This document shows positions 54,547-62,947 of a stretch of 64,000 nt of DNA, piece by piece. The DNA lies in the NCBI GenBank assembly GCA_017656425.1, contig JACDNV010000004.1:62001-126000 (forward strand), given 5' to 3'. Under the pieces are notes generated by a model. It searched no databases and was not told the DNA's origin. It worked only from the letters and a program-made list of their open reading frames with translations. This DNA is from Candidatus Neomarinimicrobiota bacterium (GTDB taxonomy: Bacteria; Fidelibacterota; UBA2242; B5-G15). The position numbers were made by a program, and so were the translations under genes. The first letter of the stretch is position 1; each line of letters begins with the position of its first letter.

Positions 54547-56001
54547 CTATTTTATACCTAACTCTTTACATAATCGATGGAAATTGGGAGGAGCTAGTCC
54601 AAGTTTCCTTGCTGCCTCTGCGTCAGATAAACTTCTATCTCTAACATATCTTATAAACTCTGATTTTACCCTGATATCAAACTCTTTTAAAGTTGGTAAT
54701 TCGTTATTAATTAAAGAAAAGTTAATCAAACTTTTCCCTACATCAGCCTTAATATCCAAAAATGCCATCGCAATTTCCCTGCTAACTCTAGCTACTCCAT
54801 TCAATACAAGCCTTTGAATGAAATTTTTTAACTGCCTTACATTCCCTGGCCAATCATACTGTAATAAAAACTTTATAGCTTCTTTATCAAATGTCGGCTT
54901 TTCTATATTATACTCCCGCGAGAAAATGTCACAAAAATTTTCGATTAATACCTCAATATCTTCTCTTCTTTCTCTCAATGGTTTTATATTAATATTGAGA
55001 ACATTCAACCTATAAAATAAATCCTCTCTTATTTTTTTCTCTTCTAAAATCCTTGTAATATCTTTATTTGTGGCAGATATAATTCGGACATCAACTCTAT
55101 GTTTTCTTTCACTTCCGATCTTTTGTAGTTCACCCGTTTCTATTATCCTCAAAAGCTTTGCCTGAGCTTGAATTGACATTTCACCAATCTCATCAAGAAA
55201 AATTGTTCCTCCATTAGCCTTTTCAAACAAACCTACCTTTAACTCACTTGCTCCAGTAAAAGCCCCCTTTGTATAGCCAAATAATTCACTTTCAATTAAT
55301 TCATTCGGAATCGCAGCGCAATTAACTGTAATATAATTTTCAAATCTCCTATGGCTTTTATAGTGAAGATGTAAAGCAACGAGTTCTTTCCCTACACCAG
55401 ATTCACCGGTAATTAACACATTCGCGTCAGCTTTAGAATATTTATCTATCAGCATTTTGATATCTTCTATTTCTTTCGATATACCTACTATCTTATTTTG
55501 CATCAATATATTCTCAATATTTTTCTCTACTTTTACATCCGATCTATGTTTACTTAGTTCTAATTGCTTTCGCTCGTAGGCATTAATAACGGCCAGGATA
55601 AAATCTGTAGGTTGGTAAATATAATTGTCCATATCTACAGGGTACTTCGTCCCATACCAGCATGCACCACTTCTCATCAATTCATTTGCAAAATATACAT
55701 CATTAACATTAATAGTCATCTTTGTTATCACAATTATCTGTATAAAAGGATCGATCTGCTTTATCTTTTTTATCAATTCCTCACCGTGCAGACTTCCTGA
55801 AAGCTGATAATCCATTATTACTACATCATCTTTTAATTTGTTCTTATTCAAATATTCTAAAAAGTCTTCTCCATCTCCAAATACACCATCAATTACATAT
55901 TCGCGTGACATTGTCTTCAGTGTATTTTCAATTCGCTTAACATCAAATTCTTCATCCTCAAGAATAACTATCCTAATTTTACTATCAATTCTATGCCCCA
56001 T
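54547..56001 (-). CDS. NtrC-type sigma-54 response regulator, module 2
   Basis: The 484 residues form an intact REC-AAA+-Fis protein. The receiver has 'IVILEDEEFDVKRIENTL' with phosphoacceptor Asp64 ('VVIMDYQLSGS'). Walker A is GESGVGKE (199-206), the sigma-54 loop is GAFTGA (246-251) and Walker B is GGTIFLDE (264-271). The DNA-binding helix is 'DAEAARKLGLAPPNFHRLCKELG', almost identical to copy 1 ('GLAPSNFYRMCKELG'), so both should bind the same site. The receiver is followed by a longer linker than usual (about 140-170). I choose the ATG at 56001 because AGGAGGTG is six bases upstream; a GTG three codons earlier lies inside that site. It overlaps the kinase gene by 11 bases. Confidence 0.95.
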   Translation of the reverse strand: MGHRIDSKIRIVILEDEEFDVKRIENTLKTMSREYVIDGVFGDGEDFLEYLNKNKLKDDVVIMDYQLSGSLHGEELIKKIKQIDPFIQIIVITKMTINVNDVYFANELMRSGACWYGTKYPVDMDNYIYQPTDFILAVINAYERKQLELSKHRSDVKVEKNIENILMQNKIVGISKEIEDIKMLIDKYSKADANVLITGESGVGKELVALHLHYKSHRRFENYITVNCAAIPNELIESELFGYTKGAFTGASELKVGLFEKANGGTIFLDEIGEMSIQAQAKLLRIIETGELQKIGSERKHRVDVRIISATNKDITRILEEKKIREDLFYRLNVLNINIKPLRERREDIEVLIENFCDIFSREYNIEKPTFDKEAIKFLLQYDWPGNVRQLKNFIQRLVLNGVARVSREIAMAFLDIKADVGKSLINFSLINNELPTLKEFDIRVKSEFIRYVRDRSLSDAEAARKLGLAPPNFHRLCKELGIK

Positions 56002-57478
56002 AATAAGCACCTCCTCCTGTAATAGGTATTATAATTCTATATCTTGCCCACCTATCTTTATTTTCAGCAACAATATCCCATCCACACTTCTTGCAGTTTT
56101 CATAAGCTATATAACACCCATAGCCCGAATGCCCAACATTCTTTTTCGTAGTGACATTTTCTTTAAAAATAAGCTGGATACCATCTTCATCTTTTAACAC
56201 GAGCTCAGATGGAAAATTTGCTCCATTATCCTCAATAATAATCTCACCAATATTTTTCTCTTTATAAATGGTGGTCTTAATCCTGATAACTACATTCTTA
56301 CCTCCATTATGATCTATTTTATTCTGAATTAATGGCTCAAGAATTTCCCAGATAACAAACTCATTAATATTTAATATTGGAAATTCTTTATCCAGCTCCA
56401 TTTTAAAATCATACCGGCTCGACATTTTATGTGTTCTTAAAAAAACATTTTTTACTAAAAATTTTATTACTTCATTAACATCAGTATGGAACATAGAACC
56501 TCTAATAATATGTATTGGTGGTTCAAATGTTTTCATATTATATATCACCCTCGATATAAACTTTGTATATTTTAAAACTCTATTTTTTACCTCCTCAATA
56601 TTATTCTTATTAATTATATTCAAATCTTCATTTATAAATCCCATTATCTTTTCTGCCTTGTGGTGGGCATGATATATTCTTTTAGTAAAAAGCTGTTCCT
56701 TCCTGTGTTCTATTTCTGCTTTTAGCTTATTTGCTCTTTCCTCATAAAGTTGCGAAAGCGCTATATCCCTTTCTTTAAAAGTATAACTTGAAACAAAAAA
56801 CATACCCAGAAGACCAAAAAGTATTATGGCAGTAAATATAGCCCCAGTCTCATTGTAAGATGAGGAGATTAATTTCTCAATATTTCTTAAATCAGGAACA
56901 ACTCTCATATATACCATACCATAAAATTCACCCCATGGCACCAGTGGTACGCCCGCTTTAACTCCATTTTTTTCATCAAGATAGCTAATTATAACCTCAT
57001 TATTCTTTAGCTCATCTCTAATTTCATAATACATTCTTAATGCAGGAAGTATAACTTCCTCCTCGCTTTGTACAGTACTATCACTTTTGAAAAAGAAACG
57101 ATATAAACTGCGTCCATCATTTAAAAAATATAATCGATTGTTTCTTTCTAGAACCAAACACATTTCTTTTACATTTCTTTGGAGAAGTTGCTGGCTGAGA
57201 ATTATATTAAACTTTTGTATTATTCTCCTTTCCTCTTCCTCCGTATTTGGCATATTACTATACGCCTGTTCTAGTAAAAGCTCTAAAGATGTTGTTGTAA
57301 GGTCTGCCACCCTTTCAACAAAATCTTTTCGATAAATCTCCATTGTTTTTAACAATAAAGATCTAGTTGAAGTATTATGTATCACAGTTAATATAACTTG
57401 AAAACCAACTATAGCCAAAAATAATATAACAAAGTGTCTACCCTCAAAATGACGCCATTTAAAATTTTTTACCTTCAT
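55991..57478 (-). CDS. Membrane histidine kinase of module 2, atypical H-box
   Basis: From the ATG at 57478 (GAGGATAACT before it) the protein has 495 residues: transmembrane helix 1, an extracytoplasmic domain of about 175 residues, helix 2 ('AIFTAIILFGLLGMFFVSSYTF'), a coiled coil, then 'TKRIYHAHHKAEKIMGFINEDL', and an HATPase with 'LIQNKIDHN', 'IIEDNGANFP' and 'HSGYGCYIAYENCKKCGW'. The histidine helix is the same as in the copy at 22267 and unlike common H-boxes. The start is eight bases after the binding-protein stop and the end overlaps the activator gene, so all three are one translational unit. The extracytoplasmic domain probably contacts the anchored binding protein. Confidence 0.9.
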   Translation of the reverse strand: MKVKNFKWRHFEGRHFVILFLAIVGFQVILTVIHNTSTRSLLLKTMEIYRKDFVERVADLTTTSLELLLEQAYSNMPNTEEEERRIIQKFNIILSQQLLQRNVKEMCLVLERNNRLYFLNDGRSLYRFFFKSDSTVQSEEEVILPALRMYYEIRDELKNNEVIISYLDEKNGVKAGVPLVPWGEFYGMVYMRVVPDLRNIEKLISSSYNETGAIFTAIILFGLLGMFFVSSYTFKERDIALSQLYEERANKLKAEIEHRKEQLFTKRIYHAHHKAEKIMGFINEDLNIINKNNIEEVKNRVLKYTKFISRVIYNMKTFEPPIHIIRGSMFHTDVNEVIKFLVKNVFLRTHKMSSRYDFKMELDKEFPILNINEFVIWEILEPLIQNKIDHNGGKNVVIRIKTTIYKEKNIGEIIIEDNGANFPSELVLKDEDGIQLIFKENVTTKKNVGHSGYGCYIAYENCKKCGWDIVAENKDRWARYRIIIPITGGGAYYGA

Positions 57479-57486
57479 AGTTATCC

Positions 57487-58815
57487 TCAATGATTAATAG
57501 AAAGTAATAGATTTCCAATTCCTTTATTTATTATAAATGGAACTTCAGAAACATCTAACTCACCTCTTAATAGCATATTGATATTGGAAGAAATTACATC
57601 TGATATTTTAGTATAATTGATATGAGAAGGACGAGAAATACTATAATTAAAATATTTATAATAGAATCTCAATTCTTGATCGATACTGGTATACTTTTCG
57701 TCAAGATAAAGCTTTTTAATAACAGGCAAGAACCCCCCTTTTGACCTTAATATCCATTGGGAATCCTCAGAGACCATATATTTTATGAAAGTAACAGCTT
57801 CATATTTATGAGGGGAATATTTGGAAATCATCAAATTCCAGCCTCCGATAACCGGGCGAGGTTCATTCCCCTTTTTAAAAGCAACATACGTTCTGTCTAA
57901 ATTCTCAATTTTTTTAGTTTCAACACCCTCAACTAAATACATATCGTTAAAACTTGGCCATCCCCTAAAAAATGGAATATCATTTAATAGAGCATACTTC
58001 CAGCTTTCAATCTCATTAAACTCCGTAACCTCTATTGGAGCAATCCCATTATCAATCAACTTTTTCATGAAGTTAATGGTTCTTATAATAGTCGTATCCA
58101 CAAAATTAAAGTCTTGCAGAGCCTGATAGTTGCCTCCTAAACCACCAAAAAATTCTACAAAATTACATACTAATCCTTCATAATTATCACCCTGAAATAC
58201 ATAAACCGGCTTGTCTTTATAATATCTTTTCTTAATTTCATAAAGGATCTCCCATGTAATAAATGGCTTATTGTTATCATCATAGCTAATTAAATCTTTA
58301 AACCTTTTTACCAAATCTTTTCTGTAATACAATAACCCTATATCGAAATAGATAGGAATACTGACAAGTACCCTGTTATTATAACACGTATTTAAAGCTG
58401 GTTTAATAAACCTATCCAGCTCCTGTCGGCTGAAATGTATAGATAGAGGTTCAGCCCAGCGTGAAAATCTTTCGACCCATACCTGATCTACGGCAAAAAT
58501 ATCTATAACACTACTTTTTGTTCTAAGGGCTCTTGCAATTATCTCTTTTCTGTCATTTGTGCTAAATTTAGTAAAAGGAAGATCAACAGGAATAACCTCT
58601 ATTTTCCCTTTATACTTCTGATTAAATTTCAATATTGCTTCTCTATGTGCTTCGGAAATATTATCGGCGTAGTAGATTCTAACACTCTCTCTTTTAAATA
58701 TTGGCAAGGAAATAGGCAATAAATAGACAACAAAAGAGATCAATATCGCAATTATTATTATCATTATATAAAATCCATACTTGTAGGTAATGGAAGAGCT
58801 TCTATCTTCACTCAT
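57487..58815 (-). CDS. Membrane-anchored sugar-binding protein (sensor subunit), module 2
   Basis: The 442 residues have an N-terminal transmembrane helix (about 13-33) with no lipobox, then the family-1 solute-binding fold: 'VRIYYADNISEAHREAILKF', 'FAVDQVWVERFSRWAEPLSIHF', 'IPIYFDIGLLYYRKDLVKRF', 'PVIGGWNLMISKYSPHKYEAVTFIKYMVS'. It matches the protein at 23737 along its full length. No ABC transporter genes are present, so it should deliver a signal to the kinase rather than substrate to a permease. AGGAGG lies eight bases before the ATG. Operator D (58841) is only 25 bases upstream, so the module may be autoregulated. Confidence 0.87.
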   Translation of the reverse strand: MSEDRSSSITYKYGFYIMIIIIAILISFVVYLLPISLPIFKRESVRIYYADNISEAHREAILKFNQKYKGKIEVIPVDLPFTKFSTNDRKEIIARALRTKSSVIDIFAVDQVWVERFSRWAEPLSIHFSRQELDRFIKPALNTCYNNRVLVSIPIYFDIGLLYYRKDLVKRFKDLISYDDNNKPFITWEILYEIKKRYYKDKPVYVFQGDNYEGLVCNFVEFFGGLGGNYQALQDFNFVDTTIIRTINFMKKLIDNGIAPIEVTEFNEIESWKYALLNDIPFFRGWPSFNDMYLVEGVETKKIENLDRTYVAFKKGNEPRPVIGGWNLMISKYSPHKYEAVTFIKYMVSEDSQWILRSKGGFLPVIKKLYLDEKYTSIDQELRFYYKYFNYSISRPSHINYTKISDVISSNINMLLRGELDVSEVPFIINKGIGNLLLSINH

Positions 58816-58840
58816 TATAATAGCCTCCTATAAAAAATTA

Positions 58841-58855
58841 TTATCATATTGATAA
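58841..58855. promoter_or_regulatory. Operator D: TTATCA-TAT-TGATAA palindrome
   Basis: Perfect inverted repeat with the same arms as the three other sites. It lies between the divergent module 2 operon and the GH3 gene: 25 bases before the start at 58815, and centred 74 bp upstream of the -24 element at 58921. One site could activate GH3 and repress or tune the regulator operon. Confidence 0.77.
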
Positions 58856-58920
58856 TATAATATTTTTTATTTTATCATACGAAACCTTAATTTTATAATA
58901 AAAATAAAGAAATAAAAATA

Positions 58921-58937
58921 TGGTATATTTGTTGCTT
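58921..58937 (+). promoter_or_regulatory. Sigma-54 promoter of the GH3 gene
   Basis: TGGTATATTTGTTGCTT has GG-N10-GC with the expected TTGC at -12. A start about 12 bases beyond the GC would leave a leader of about 35 bases before the ATG at 58981. It is the clearest -24/-12 element in the window together with that at 54428. Confidence 0.82.
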
Positions 58938-58980
58938 CAATAGTACTCAAGTTTTTTAATATGAATATGGGGGATTTAAA

Positions 58981-60774
58981 ATGAAAGTCAGAATTTTTTT
59001 ATTATTGTCACTAATTATACTTACTGTCCTTAATTGTAACAACAATTCAAATACCTTGCTTGATTCAAAAAATGAAGAAAAAATTGAATCACTAATAAGC
59101 CAGATGACATTAGAAGAAAAAATAGGGCAAATGTCTCAAGTTGATATAAGATTTATAAAAAAACCAGAAGATATTTATATATATGGATTCGGCTCCATCC
59201 TGAGTGGTGGCGGTGCACATCCACCACAGAACACTTCAGAAGCATGGGCCGAATTATATGACAGCCTACAAACATTAGCTCTTAAGAGCAGACTAAAAAT
59301 TCCTATAATCTATGGAATAGATGCAGTACACGGGCATAATAATGTCATGGGTAGTGTTATATTTCCTCATAATATAGGTCTCGGAGCTACTCGTGATCCA
59401 GATTTGGTAAAAAAGGCTGCAAGAATAACCGCAATAGAAGTGTCAGCAACAGGGATAGACTGGACATTTGCACCATGCGTTGCTGTAACCCGAGATGAAA
59501 GATGGGGAAGGACCTATGAAAGCTTCGGTGAAGTACCGGATTTAGTTTCAATAATGAGTAGAGCCGCAGTAGAGGGATATCAGGGAGATAATCTGTCGAA
59601 TATTACAACTGTAGTTGCCTGTGCAAAACATTTCATAGGTGATGGTGGAACAACAAATGGCGTTGATAGAGGTAATACTGAGATTGACGAGAAAACTTTA
59701 AGAGAAATACATCTGCCACCGTATAAAGCAGCAGTAGATGAGGGCGTAGCAACTATTATGGTATCCTATTCCAGCTGGAATGGAACAAAATGCCATGCAA
59801 GTAAATATCTTATAACTGACTTATTAAAAGAAGAAATTGGATTTAAAGGAATAGTAGTGTCAGATTACGCTGCTATTGACCAGATACCTGGAGATTATAG
59901 AAATGATATAAAGACGGCAATAAATGCCGGGATTGATATGGTAATGATTCCTGACAAATATGAGGAATTTATTTCATTACTTACTGACCTTGTTAAAAAA
60001 GGGGAGGTACCTGAAGAAAGAATTAACGATGCAGTAAGAAGAATTCTAAGGGTAAAGTTCGCTCTTGGTCTCTTTAATGACCCATTTTCCCATAGAGAAT
60101 TGCTTTCAAAAATAGGCTCTGACGAGCATCGACAAATAGCGAGAGAATGCGTAAGGAAATCCATTGTTTTACTTAAAAATGAAAATAAAATTTTGCCATT
60201 ATCAAAATACTTAAAAAGAATACATATATCAGGTAAAAACGCTAATGATATAGGAAACCAATGTGGGGGATGGACTATTTCCTGGCAGGGTTCCAGTGGA
60301 GATATTACTAAAGGGACAACAATTTATGAAGCAATAAAAAAATCCGTTTCAGATCAAACCAAGATAACTTTTTCCATAGATGGATTGAATGCAGAAGGAG
60401 CAGACGTTGCAATAGCTGTACTTGGTGAAACACCTTACGCAGAGATGCAAGGTGACAGACAGGATCTTCATCTTGATTCAAAAGACTTACAGACTCTGGA
60501 AAATCTTAAAAACTCAGGTGTACCAATTATCGTAATATTGGTAACTGGAAGACCACTCATTATAACAGAACAGCTAAAATATATCGATGCTTTGCTCGTC
60601 GCTTGGTTACCAGGTACTGAGGGTGAGGGTGTAACAGATATTCTTTTTGGTGATTATTCTCCAACAGGTAAACTGCCAATTAGTTGGCCAGCAAGTATGG
60701 ACCAAATTCCAATCAATATCGGTGATAAAAATTACAATCCCTTATTTAAGTATGGATTTGGTCTATCATATTAA
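58981..60774 (+). CDS. GH3 exo-beta-glucosidase, lipoprotein
   Basis: The 597 residues begin with a lipoprotein signal (TVLNC). Domain 1 is a TIM barrel with 'QMTLEEKIGQMSQVDI', 'IYGIDAVHGHNNVMG', 'TFAPCVAVTRDERWGRTYESFGE', 'VVACAKHFIGDGGT' and the nucleophile Asp295 in 'GIVVSDYAAID'. Domain 2 is an alpha/beta sandwich with 'RKSIVLLKNENKILPLSK' and 'GETPYAEMQGDRQDL', the segment holding the acid/base Glu in plant-type exo-1,3/1,4-beta-glucanases. It ends at 'KYGFGLSY', the normal end of two-domain GH3 enzymes, so it is complete. It would release glucose from the oligosaccharides made by GH5 and GH16. A sigma-54 promoter (58921) and operator (58841) lie before it. Confidence 0.95.
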   Translation: MKVRIFLLLSLIILTVLNCNNNSNTLLDSKNEEKIESLISQMTLEEKIGQMSQVDIRFIKKPEDIYIYGFGSILSGGGAHPPQNTSEAWAELYDSLQTLALKSRLKIPIIYGIDAVHGHNNVMGSVIFPHNIGLGATRDPDLVKKAARITAIEVSATGIDWTFAPCVAVTRDERWGRTYESFGEVPDLVSIMSRAAVEGYQGDNLSNITTVVACAKHFIGDGGTTNGVDRGNTEIDEKTLREIHLPPYKAAVDEGVATIMVSYSSWNGTKCHASKYLITDLLKEEIGFKGIVVSDYAAIDQIPGDYRNDIKTAINAGIDMVMIPDKYEEFISLLTDLVKKGEVPEERINDAVRRILRVKFALGLFNDPFSHRELLSKIGSDEHRQIARECVRKSIVLLKNENKILPLSKYLKRIHISGKNANDIGNQCGGWTISWQGSSGDITKGTTIYEAIKKSVSDQTKITFSIDGLNAEGADVAIAVLGETPYAEMQGDRQDLHLDSKDLQTLENLKNSGVPIIVILVTGRPLIITEQLKYIDALLVAWLPGTEGEGVTDILFGDYSPTGKLPISWPASMDQIPINIGDKNYNPLFKYGFGLSY

Positions 60775-61904
60775 CTGTTAACATATCTCCAGGTAAACCT
60801 GGCTCGAACTAATTCACTTAGTTTGTCTTTTTTTAAAATTATAGAACTGACATTAACTATATCGTTATTTTCTAAAGCTTTCATCCTGAATAATACATTA
60901 TCACCTGCATAAGCTTCATTCTTATAATCAATATTTAATTCATATAATTGATATTTTTTCAAAAAATCATCTGGCATAGACCGCAAAAGCCAATCAACGT
61001 ATACAACATTATTTACATGCCTGTTCAAATCGACATCATGTATTGATACCGGAAATTCTCTTTCAAAATCATAGCTGTCCGTCCCAGATATATCAGAAAA
61101 ACCATCTGGGAAAGTTATCTTTTCAACAACTGTATTATCAGGAATAATTTTTCTAGCGCCTACCACTCTCTTTGATTTTATATCAAGCAAAGCCCATGAT
61201 GTACTTGATAAGGCAACTAAAATGCCTTTCTCTGTGACAACCTCATAATCCCTAACAGCAAATTTTTCATTTACCTCAGAGTTCCATGTATATATTAAAA
61301 TTTTATCTTTCCATGCTGGATATGAATAAAATCTAATTCTATAACGCGATAGAACCCAGGTAAGACCTCTCTTTATTAAATCTTCGTATGAAAAATGAAA
61401 AATTCCAGCATGTATTCCTGCCATTTCCTGAAGTAGATTCATTAAATATGTAACCTTTAATTTCCCCTTATGATCAATTCCAAAAGAGGGAATTGTAAAT
61501 TTTTTTACATATATACTGTTTTCAACATAACTACTCGAAACCTCTCCTAGTTTCTTAGTTTTTATAATCTGCATGACATCTCTTATCCAGGAACATTCAC
61601 AGGGATTTGGACATGGAGAAAGCTCCTCTACATGAAAGCAATAACCAGGGCAAACATTTTCACCAGTTAAACGTACTCTAAAAATCGGACCACTATGAAG
61701 TTCTTTAAATTTATAAGCATTCACTCCAATCGTTGATCCACAATCCTTATGATTAAATAAAAGGATTCCCAAATCTATATTTTTAAAATTTACCTGATAT
61801 CTAGAAAGAGTTAGATTCTTATCGGAAATAAATTCATCGAGTGTTTTCCATTCGCTACCACAGCTACATCTTTTAAAAATAGTCCTGTATTTATTATTAT
61901 CCAA
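60771..61904 (-). CDS. Acyl-ACP thioesterase fused to an N-terminal Cys-rich domain
   Basis: The 377 residues fall into two parts. Residues about 1-125 hold a Cys-rich stretch ('KRCSCGSEWKTLDEF', 'HKDCGSTIGV', 'CPGYCFHVEELSPCPNPCECSW') that looks metal-binding. Residues about 130-375 form a double hot-dog acyl-ACP thioesterase: 'KFTIPSFGIDHKGKLKVTYLMNLLQEMAGIHA' in the first fold and 'VSIHDVDLNRHVNNVVYVDWLLRSMP' with the conserved Asp-Asn-His-Asn in the second. It hydrolyses acyl-ACP to free fatty acid. The added Cys-rich part is unusual for the family. The end overlaps the GH3 end by four bases on the opposite strand; the aldolase gene is 16 bases upstream. Confidence 0.87.
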   Translation of the reverse strand: MDNNKYRTIFKRCSCGSEWKTLDEFISDKNLTLSRYQVNFKNIDLGILLFNHKDCGSTIGVNAYKFKELHSGPIFRVRLTGENVCPGYCFHVEELSPCPNPCECSWIRDVMQIIKTKKLGEVSSSYVENSIYVKKFTIPSFGIDHKGKLKVTYLMNLLQEMAGIHAGIFHFSYEDLIKRGLTWVLSRYRIRFYSYPAWKDKILIYTWNSEVNEKFAVRDYEVVTEKGILVALSSTSWALLDIKSKRVVGARKIIPDNTVVEKITFPDGFSDISGTDSYDFEREFPVSIHDVDLNRHVNNVVYVDWLLRSMPDDFLKKYQLYELNIDYKNEAYAGDNVLFRMKALENNDIVNVSSIILKKDKLSELVRARFTWRYVNS

Positions 61905-61920
61905 ATATTTAACTTGCTAA

Positions 61921-62898
61921 TTATTCAGCTTTTCCAGCACTGCCGAGAACATTCTTGTTTTTATGTATAATTAAATTTTTCAATGCCTCTCTTGCTGGAC
62001 CTAAATATTTTCTGGGGTCAAAAACTTCTGGTTGTTCATACAGTACCTGTCTAATCTTTGCAGTAACTACAAGCCTACCATCCGTATCAATATTTATCTT
62101 ACATACAGCAGATTTCGCAGCCCTTCTCAATTGATCCTCGGGTACACCAACTGCACCTTCTAATTTCCCACCATACTTATTACACAATTCCACAAATTCC
62201 TGCGGCACTGACGAAGCACCATGTAAGACAATTGGGAAACCAGGTATTCTTTTTTCAATTTCTTCAAGTATATCAAATCTCAACGGCGGTGGGGTTTCTC
62301 CAGGCTTTACTTTAAATTTATACGCACCGTGGGATGTCCCTATCGAAATTGCAAGACTATCAACTCCAGTTCTTGAAACAAAATCCTCAACATCATCCGG
62401 ATTTGTATAATGTGATTTTTCAGCAGAAACATGTTCTTCTATCCCGGCAAGTACTCCAAGCTCACCCTCAACAGTTACATCATATTGATGAGCAAAATCC
62501 ACAACCTGTTTCGTTATCTTAATATTTTCCTCATAGGGAAGATGTGACCCATCAATCATCACTGATGAAAAACCCATTTCTATAACTGACTTACATAATT
62601 CAAACGAATCCCCATGGTCAAGATGTAAAGCAACCGGTACATTACTCCCCAGATCATCTCTCAGCATACGAATAGCACCCTCTGCCATATACCTCAATAA
62701 TGTGGGATTAGCATAATTCCTTGCTCCCTTGGATACTTGCAATATAACTGGAGATTTACTCTCCGCACAACCCGTAATTACAGCCTGTAATTGTTCCATA
62801 TTATTGAAATTATAAGCAGGAATTGCATAGCCCCCTTCCATAGCCTTTCTAAACATCTCTCTGGTATTTACAAACCCTAAATCGCTATAATGTACCAT
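61921..62898 (-). CDS. fba: Class II fructose-bisphosphate aldolase
   Basis: This 325-residue zinc enzyme interconverts fructose-1,6-bisphosphate with dihydroxyacetone phosphate and glyceraldehyde-3-phosphate. Marks are 'GYAIPAYNFNNMEQLQAVI', 'VALHLDHGDSFELCKSVI' (zinc His), 'VEGELGVLAGIE' (catalytic and metal Glu), 'SLAISIGTSHGAYKFK' and 'FPIVLHGASSVP' (zinc His plus phosphate loop). The purine-rich ribosome site GGAGAGGAAAG precedes ATG. It is probably co-transcribed with the thioesterase gene downstream and the DUF1015 gene upstream (50-base gaps or less). Glycolytic use of glucan-derived glucose fits, but this is ordinary housekeeping. Confidence 0.96.
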   Translation of the reverse strand: MVHYSDLGFVNTREMFRKAMEGGYAIPAYNFNNMEQLQAVITGCAESKSPVILQVSKGARNYANPTLLRYMAEGAIRMLRDDLGSNVPVALHLDHGDSFELCKSVIEMGFSSVMIDGSHLPYEENIKITKQVVDFAHQYDVTVEGELGVLAGIEEHVSAEKSHYTNPDDVEDFVSRTGVDSLAISIGTSHGAYKFKVKPGETPPPLRFDILEEIEKRIPGFPIVLHGASSVPQEFVELCNKYGGKLEGAVGVPEDQLRRAAKSAVCKINIDTDGRLVVTAKIRQVLYEQPEVFDPRKYLGPAREALKNLIIHKNKNVLGSAGKAE

Positions 62899-62947
62899 CT
62901 TTCCTCTCCTCTCCTTTTAATTAACAGCTCTAAATATAGAAAAAAGA

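Noticed and set aside
23737-58815. The two sugar-binding proteins as parts of ABC importers.
   Set aside because: No permease or ATPase gene is present in the window, the proteins have an uncleaved anchor instead of a lipobox, and kinase and activator genes follow each.
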